Part shown: positions 22,469 through 22,700 of the stretch, in pieces
How positions within the stretch are numbered: position 1 is the stretch's first letter
Layout: the number at the start of each line of letters is the position of its first letter
Assembly (NCBI GenBank): GCA_900554225.1
Contig: USGH01000013.1
Coordinates: forward strand, 1-22,700
DNA: 22,700 nucleotides
Source: an uncultured Eubacteriales bacterium
Lineage (GTDB): Bacteria > Bacillota > Clostridia > Oscillospirales > CAG-272
Reading direction: 5' to 3'
Made by a program: the position numbers and the translations under genes
Notes under the pieces: generated by a model
Seen by the model: only the letters and a program-made list of their open reading frames with translations
Databases searched by the model: none
What the model was told of the DNA's origin: nothing

Positions 22469-22495
22469 TTCATATTTTTCATACAATTCATACAA
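22469..22495. repeat. Three 9-bp direct repeats upstream of the murA promoter
   Basis: Read on the plus strand: TTCATATTT (22469-22477), TTCATACAA (22478-22486) and TTCATACAA (22487-22495). They lie about 55-80 bases upstream of the expected start of transcription. They could be an AT-rich UP element or an activator site. Confidence 0.6.
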
Positions 22496-22613
22496 CTTTT
22501 TTCTTCAAATCGTTAAAAAGTACAACAGACACCACAAATTTCTTTGATTTCAAATCTGCATATGGAACCGGATTTCTACTCCCTGAAATACCAGATCAAG
22601 ATTTTTCATTCTA

Positions 22614-22700
22614 CTATATTTCCACTTCAAACAGCAACTGCGATAAAATATCTTTCTGTATATCGATTCCCGGATACACTTCAATCAGCTTTAACCCTTT
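22614..22700 (-). CDS. C-terminal fragment of an acyl-CoA:acetate/3-ketoacid CoA-transferase-like protein
   Basis: The frame enters from the right edge and ends with TAG at 22614-22616, giving 28 residues. The segment LIEVYPGIDIQKDIL matches the conserved C-terminus of family I CoA-transferases of the propionate CoA-transferase type, where the pattern is TEIAPGIDLEKDIL or close to it. Such enzymes move CoA between short-chain acids in fermentation. Codons are AT-ending (TTA, ATA, GAT), unlike the GC-ending codons of the rest of the window. Without the rest of the gene the exact substrate class is open. The ~160 bases between this stop and the murA promoter are AT-rich and hold only the 9-bp repeats. 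Confidence 0.7.
   Translation of the reverse strand, partial: KGLKLIEVYPGIDIQKDILSQLLFEVEI

Overview
The window looks like a chromosome segment from an endospore-forming, probably gut-associated member of the Clostridia (Bacillota, Oscillospirales-like). The reasons are the spoVAD-spoVAE pair, a V-type rather than F-type ATPase cluster, strong AGGAGG ribosome binding sites, a tandem glycine riboswitch, a TrmK-Nif3 pair, many diacylglyceryl-type lipoproteins and an alpha-L-fucosidase. The DNA is GC-rich with GC-ending codons almost throughout, except for an AT-rich last ~250 bases. No tRNA, rRNA, CRISPR array, transposase or phage gene was seen. The genus assignment is inference.

Layout. 1-3437 (+): the end of a V-ATPase operon (subunit A, 5' truncated, then B and D), closed by a strong terminator. 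3580-4923 (+): a lipid-anchored serpin. 5032-6913 (+): a sigma-A promoter, a tandem glycine riboswitch, an intrinsic terminator and an AGCS sodium:alanine/glycine symporter. 7108-10353 (+): a promoter and a 1018-residue lipoprotein joining a GHL10-type glycosidase domain to an N-acetylmuramoyl-L-alanine amidase. 10365-11750 (-): a cytoplasmic GH29 fucosidase with its own promoter and terminator. 11930-14551 (-): an HD-domain phosphohydrolase, a LysR regulator and the redox chaperone Hsp33. 14604-16498 (+): a 113-residue lipoprotein without a recognisable domain, then spoVAD and spoVAE without spoVAC. 16669-17289 (+): a promoter, a ~160-nt structured leader, an HPr-like protein without a phosphorylatable histidine at the usual place, a 15-bp tandem repeat that re-copies the end of the gene, and a terminator. 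17384-18968 (+): an orphan family 1 solute-binding lipoprotein. 18983-20553 (-): trmK-nif3. 20656-20859 (-): a small DUF1858 CxxC protein. 20940-22451 (-): murA with a strong extended -10 promoter, a long structured leader and three 9-bp direct repeats upstream. 22614-22700 (-): the last 28 codons of an acyl-CoA:acetate/3-ketoacid CoA-transferase-like gene, in visibly AT-richer DNA.

The genes form several short transcription units separated by well-made terminators. Themes are the cell surface and envelope (serpin, amidase-glycosidase, MurA, solute-binding protein, small lipoprotein), ion and amino acid transport (V-ATPase, glycine symporter) and sporulation/germination (SpoVAD/E). I did not find one clearly new multi-gene system. 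The best candidates for new biology are the surface serpin with an Ala-Val predicted scissile bond, the histidine-less HPr-like protein with its structured leader and stop-codon repeat, the domain-less lipoprotein ahead of spoVAD, and the structured murA leader.
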